From Hirudinaria manillensis (Eukaryota > Annelida > Clitellata > Hirudinida > Hirudinidae): 64,000 bases of DNA. Both the position numbers and the translations under genes were made by a program. This document shows positions 60,201-64,000 of the stretch, in pieces. The stretch covers positions 2,501 through 66,500 of the forward strand of contig CM067531.1 in assembly GCA_034509925.1 (NCBI GenBank), written 5' to 3'. Numbering within the stretch: position 1 is the first letter of the stretch; every line of letters begins with the position of its first letter. The notes below the pieces were generated by a model. That model was not told the origin of the DNA. It saw nothing but the letters and a program-made list of their open reading frames with translations, and ran no database searches.

Positions 60201-63200
60201 TAGTCGATTATTTTTAAATTGCACATTTTAACGAGTCAGAACCTTCGAATTCGTGGCATCGGAAGAGGTGATGGAGTGCAAAAATAAGTTATGAGAATAT
60301 ATTCATATATTCAAATATATTAAACTGCTTACAGTCCGAATCTTGAATTTAGAGACAAACTGGTAATAGGGGGTGCAGGTTCGTTGTCGATCCAAGTCAG
60401 GAGGCAGCACAGGTCGGGCTGATAACCGGCAGGCCACTTTCTCGGTCCCGACCTGGCTTTTACGCTCGTGATGCACTCCTAAAATCGATCGTGGAATTAT
60501 GTATGGCGAGAATTTTTTTTATGTCTACAAATTTTTGAGTTAGTAATGTAATTGCTAATAAACGATGAATAAATTTATTCTTTTCGAATAAATGCCGCAC
60601 ATTTTTCGGGCGCCCCTAATTTCAGACTTCGTACTAATAATAAGAGATAAATGAAATCATTGATATTTAAAATTAACTAATGAAATGAACATCTCATCTT
60701 ATCAATATAATTATTTTTTTCTATTTAGAGATTCTATTTTCTATTTAACTTTATTTCTCATGTTATTACCACCAATAGAGGCACACAAATGACAAAATAC
60801 ACAGCTCCAAGAGTCAGCCTCAAGGAAATGCATGTTTCTGCTAATTCCAAGTTATCATTAAATTTTAATTAGCTACCTTTCCATTGGTTGGTCCAATGTT
60901 TGAATAAGATCCTATGCTGCCAGACTGATGAGTGAGATTGTGCTTGGAGGAGAACATGACGGGGTATTCCATGTCGGGAGTGTTCGCTCCGTCGCAGACC
61001 TCGTAAACTATGCCGATATCCAGAACCTAATCGATATTGCAACGGATTTACTATAACGTGTACAAAAGACCTCAATTAACTCTAGGTTATAAAATAACTA
61101 GGTTTACTCTTATTCGTTTGATTAAGAATAAGTCATAGCATCATTGAGACAGTTATCATAAGAACAATACCAAAACCATAAAGAACTAATCAAAATTCAC
61201 AGGAAACTCTATAGTTGCTTCTTGTTTGGAGAATCGGAAGAGAACGACATGCGTATTTCCTGCTATGCACAGCAGACGACTTTCCACACAGAGATGGATG
61301 TGTTGGACAGCAAACGGCGAATCGTCTTCGTCGTCGTCATGGCGACACTTTGATGGGTCGAAGACTTTTACAGTTTTCAATTTGTACAGAATTTGTAAAG
61401 TCACTGTTAAAACAGATTTTTAATCAGATTTATTTCCCTAGAAACAAAAGCATCAGTATAGGCTACTTGCCTGATGAGGCATCCCAGAATTTGACAGACC
61501 CATCAGCATGACTTTGTAAATTGTTATAAATGTATAAAAAAAACACATAAATATTTTAATAATTTTATTGGTTACATAATATTATCATAATTGTTTCAAT
61601 AATCTAATTCCATAATTATAATCCATAAAAAGATTAAAACAATCTATATGCAATAACATGATATTAAGCAAAATTACATGAGTACATGTACTCAATAGGC
61701 ACATAATTACTTTGCAGAAATTTGAAAAAAATATTTTGAGATTATACATGCATTCATTATCTCCATCTAAAACTTGGTTATATGTAATAATCTACTAAGG
61801 ACTGATAAGATGTTATTGCTCTGGAAAATCTCCAAATATTGATAGGAAGTAACTTGTTAAAAATAAATTGTTGAGTTTATGAATAAATAGTTTTATCAAT
61901 ATTTAACATAATAACAGTAATAAAAAATGATAAAAAATATAATGTTAATAAAGCTCTAACACATTCAAAAAGTAATACAACTTCAACTAAATTTACCCTG
62001 TAACAATAATTTCTGGATAACTGCAAGAAGCCTGTGTCCATTCCCCACCATGGATGGGCCATTCCTGGAAGAAAAGACTTGAACTTTTTATTTGATATTT
62101 TCCTAAATTCATGTATTTTTCTTTTAACAGTATGCCGAATTGCATGTTGTTCTTTTGTGCAAGAGTTTTGGATTTCTAAATACCTTTTCGCTATACCCTG
62201 TCCTGTTTCTTCTGCAACCAACCGAGTACAAGGCTGAGACTAAGTCCAAGGGACAGTCTACGAAGTACGCACATGCCGTTACTGGAGATTCGTGGATATC
62301 CATGGGATATGGGTTTTCGAAACAGGGATAGCTGAATTCAAGAAATAGCTAAACTTTTATAAATTTAATAACATGTATTGCATCTAAATATTTCATTTGT
62401 TGAATGTACCACATATTTCTGATACAATAAGTTGATGCTAACCCAGGAGTGGTAAGATCCACAACAACGAGATCATTTTGCAACAACACAACAATAGCAT
62501 GAGGATCTTGGAAGTCTAAAACAAAATTCAATATTGTTACATCTCATTTAAGTCACAGCTTCCAACAGTACCGATCTTGATACCCAGAATAAAAATAAAC
62601 ATTTATTTGTATTTAGCCGTTCTTTTGAGTTTCTCACGAATCGTACGGATGGATGAGTGGAGGTTGAGGCAATTTTGATTACTCCACCAAGGCCATAGCA
62701 CCCCTACCCACTCTTTATGGACTAGGGTTAGGGTTACCACTCATGGCTATTATCATTAAAACTGGGATTACAATGATATCTTGCCTTAATAAATGTTGTT
62801 ATTCACAATAATAAACAGGCTTTAAAAATATTCTGAAAACATCTAAAGTCTTGAAGTTATTACCATTATTCCATGGAGTAGAACATAAAACAAGGAAGTC
62901 GACAACAGGATGTTCCATCTCCAGAACAGTCATATTATTTCCATGCATTACAGTCAAACTAGGAGTGGTACTAGTGTTAATGGTGCCACCACTGAATATG
63001 ATGAAGGGTTCCCTGAATCCACAATGAATCATTTTTGGTGACATTTCATGAATTGTTTGCTTGTGCCAATACAAACAATTATGATGCATGTGGGAATTAA
63101 TAAGTAAATTGGTTAAAAAAACAATTGAGTCCATAAGAAAAGCAAAGTAAAGATAGTAAAGTTCAAACAAATATCTGATCTATATGGTAAGGCTATTTAT

Positions 63201-63955
63201 ATTGCTATTCAACTCATACATAATTTATTTTACAATATTATTTTAGACTTATTCACATCTATCCAGAAACACAGCAATTTCCAATTGCTACTTCAAATAA
63301 AGGCAGATTATGAATTTAATGGTACTAATTATCTAAATTTTTATCTTTTAAGGTTACACAACTGCATTTATAACAATAATGTAACAACAATCAAGTAATG
63401 TAACTAAAATTAATAAAACAAAAGTAATAAAAATAGCATAAAATAGCACCATGTGGCACATTAATATAAAAGTCAAGTTACTCACCCATTCCTGACAGAT
63501 CTATAGTCTACCTTAGGAATTGCTTTGCATTGCTCAGGTCTTCCATCTTTCCCTAGTTTGGCTACAGAAAATAGGTTACCTCATTTAGTAATTACTAACT
63601 ATTAATTGAATATTTATTGTGTTCATTATTTAATAATAGAATATTAAGGAGCTAATCATATTTTATTGTTTAAGAAGTAAATAGTAGTCATTTCGAACGG
63701 GAAAGGGGTTTCAGGAAATGCGACGACACAGGACATGATGCAGACAAACACTCTGTCAAACTAATTCTGAGTATTTTTCTGTGAAACGCACACCATCCAC
63801 GATATTAGCTTAGTGATTAGCGCGTACAAACCATGGGGCATCATATAACTCTGCGGCCGCTGTGTGTGTTTAGTATTCCACACCGTGAGACTTCCATCGG
63901 CATGGCTGCAAATAAACTGCTTCCCATCTTGGTGCCAACACACTGATTTCAAATT
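54277..63955 (-). CDS. STXBP5: Tomosyn (syntaxin-binding protein 5), 5' end beyond window
   Basis: Complement of 23 exons from 63832-63955 leftwards: 63486-63561, 62864-63012, 62443-62515, 62184-62331, 61997-62064, 61471-61511, 61201-61403, 60877-61026, 60333-60478, 59875-59963, 59678-59805, 58338-59452, 57789-57880, 57396-57518, 57035-57178, 56611-56711, 56322-56412, 55872-55980, 55700-55795, 55305-55429, 54816-54928 and 54277-54414. Phases close to 1213 residues, opening inside the first propeller (QFICSHADGSLTVWN). Tomosyn inhibits exocytosis by binding syntaxin and SNAP25. Landmarks: EPFIIFSGG, LEMEHPVVDF, VVVDLT, GHADGSVKFWD-like sequence across exons 6-7, LYKLKT, QYSIICSEKQA. The C-terminus ERGEKLGELDEKTERM...KKWYQF is the R-SNARE-like coiled coil with its zero-layer Arg. 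Exon 13 (372 codons) is a Ser-rich linker matching the variable region of tomosyns. The intron after 61471 has a GC donor. Confidence 0.95.
62720..62736. repeat. Short interstitial telomeric insertion (TTAGGG orientation)
   Basis: ACTAGGGTTAGGGTTAC sits in a tomosyn intron between CCACTCTTTATGG and CCACTCATGG, an imperfect direct repeat. The orientation is opposite to the subtelomeric tracts, so it is not part of the terminal array. Confidence 0.55.
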
Positions 63956-64000
63956 CTGTGAAAAAAACGGATAAACTTCGGACAAAAACGCATCCTAACT
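63956..64000 (-). other. Tomosyn intron, cut by window edge
   Basis: Reads as a pyrimidine-rich CCGTTTTTTTCACAG acceptor on the minus strand, so the upstream coding exons lie beyond the right edge. Confidence 0.8.

Overview
The window is eukaryotic nuclear DNA from an intron-rich invertebrate animal, read from a chromosome end into the first gene-dense region. The animal assignment rests on clear homologues of Orai, a peripherin-type tetraspanin, MKK4, USP6NL/RN-tre, RBBP4/Caf1-55 and tomosyn, all spliced with GT-AG (and two GC-AG) introns. The telomeric repeat is the hexamer TTAGGG (CCCTAA on this strand), which argues against a typical insect (TTAGG). I cannot name the phylum safely.

Bases 1 to about 12,825 are subtelomere. 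Related blocks repeat in one orientation. Each block ends in a CCCTAA tract that joins abruptly to a differently truncated copy of the next block. The second unit also carries about six copies of a 521-bp satellite. Shared by nearly all of these repeats is a short box, CTAGATGTCGCT-like, spaced 130-200 bp; one variant closely resembles the CTCF core site. The CCCTAA orientation places the true telomere to the left.

The unique region holds ten genes whose exon phases all close. In order: Orai (+, 13.5 kb), peripherin-like tetraspanin (+, 16.5 kb), a SUEL lectin-CUB-sushi single-pass receptor (-, 21.6-25.5 kb), a WBP1/VOPP1-like membrane protein (-, 30-31.3 kb), NDUFB8 (+, 31.6 kb), MKK4/MAP2K4 (+, 33.1 kb), SKP1 (-, 40.7 kb), USP6NL/RN-tre (-, 43.5 kb), RBBP4/Caf1-55 (+, 49.8 kb) and tomosyn/STXBP5 (-, 54.3 kb, its 5' part beyond the right edge). 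I rebuilt exon structures by hand from splice sites, reading-frame phase and remembered family sequence.

The genes form ordinary head-to-head and tail-to-tail pairs, not operons. They cover store-operated calcium entry, a respiratory complex I subunit, JNK-pathway signalling, SCF ubiquitin ligases, Rab GTPase control, chromatin assembly and SNARE regulation. Mobile-element traces are few: a probable hAT terminus near 15.2 kb and a hAT transposase C-terminal fragment in an MKK4 intron. Two tiny interstitial telomere insertions, each flanked by short direct repeats, lie in unique DNA. The best candidates for something undescribed are the telomere-capped block array with its recurrent CTCF-like box, and the SUEL-CUB-sushi receptor.
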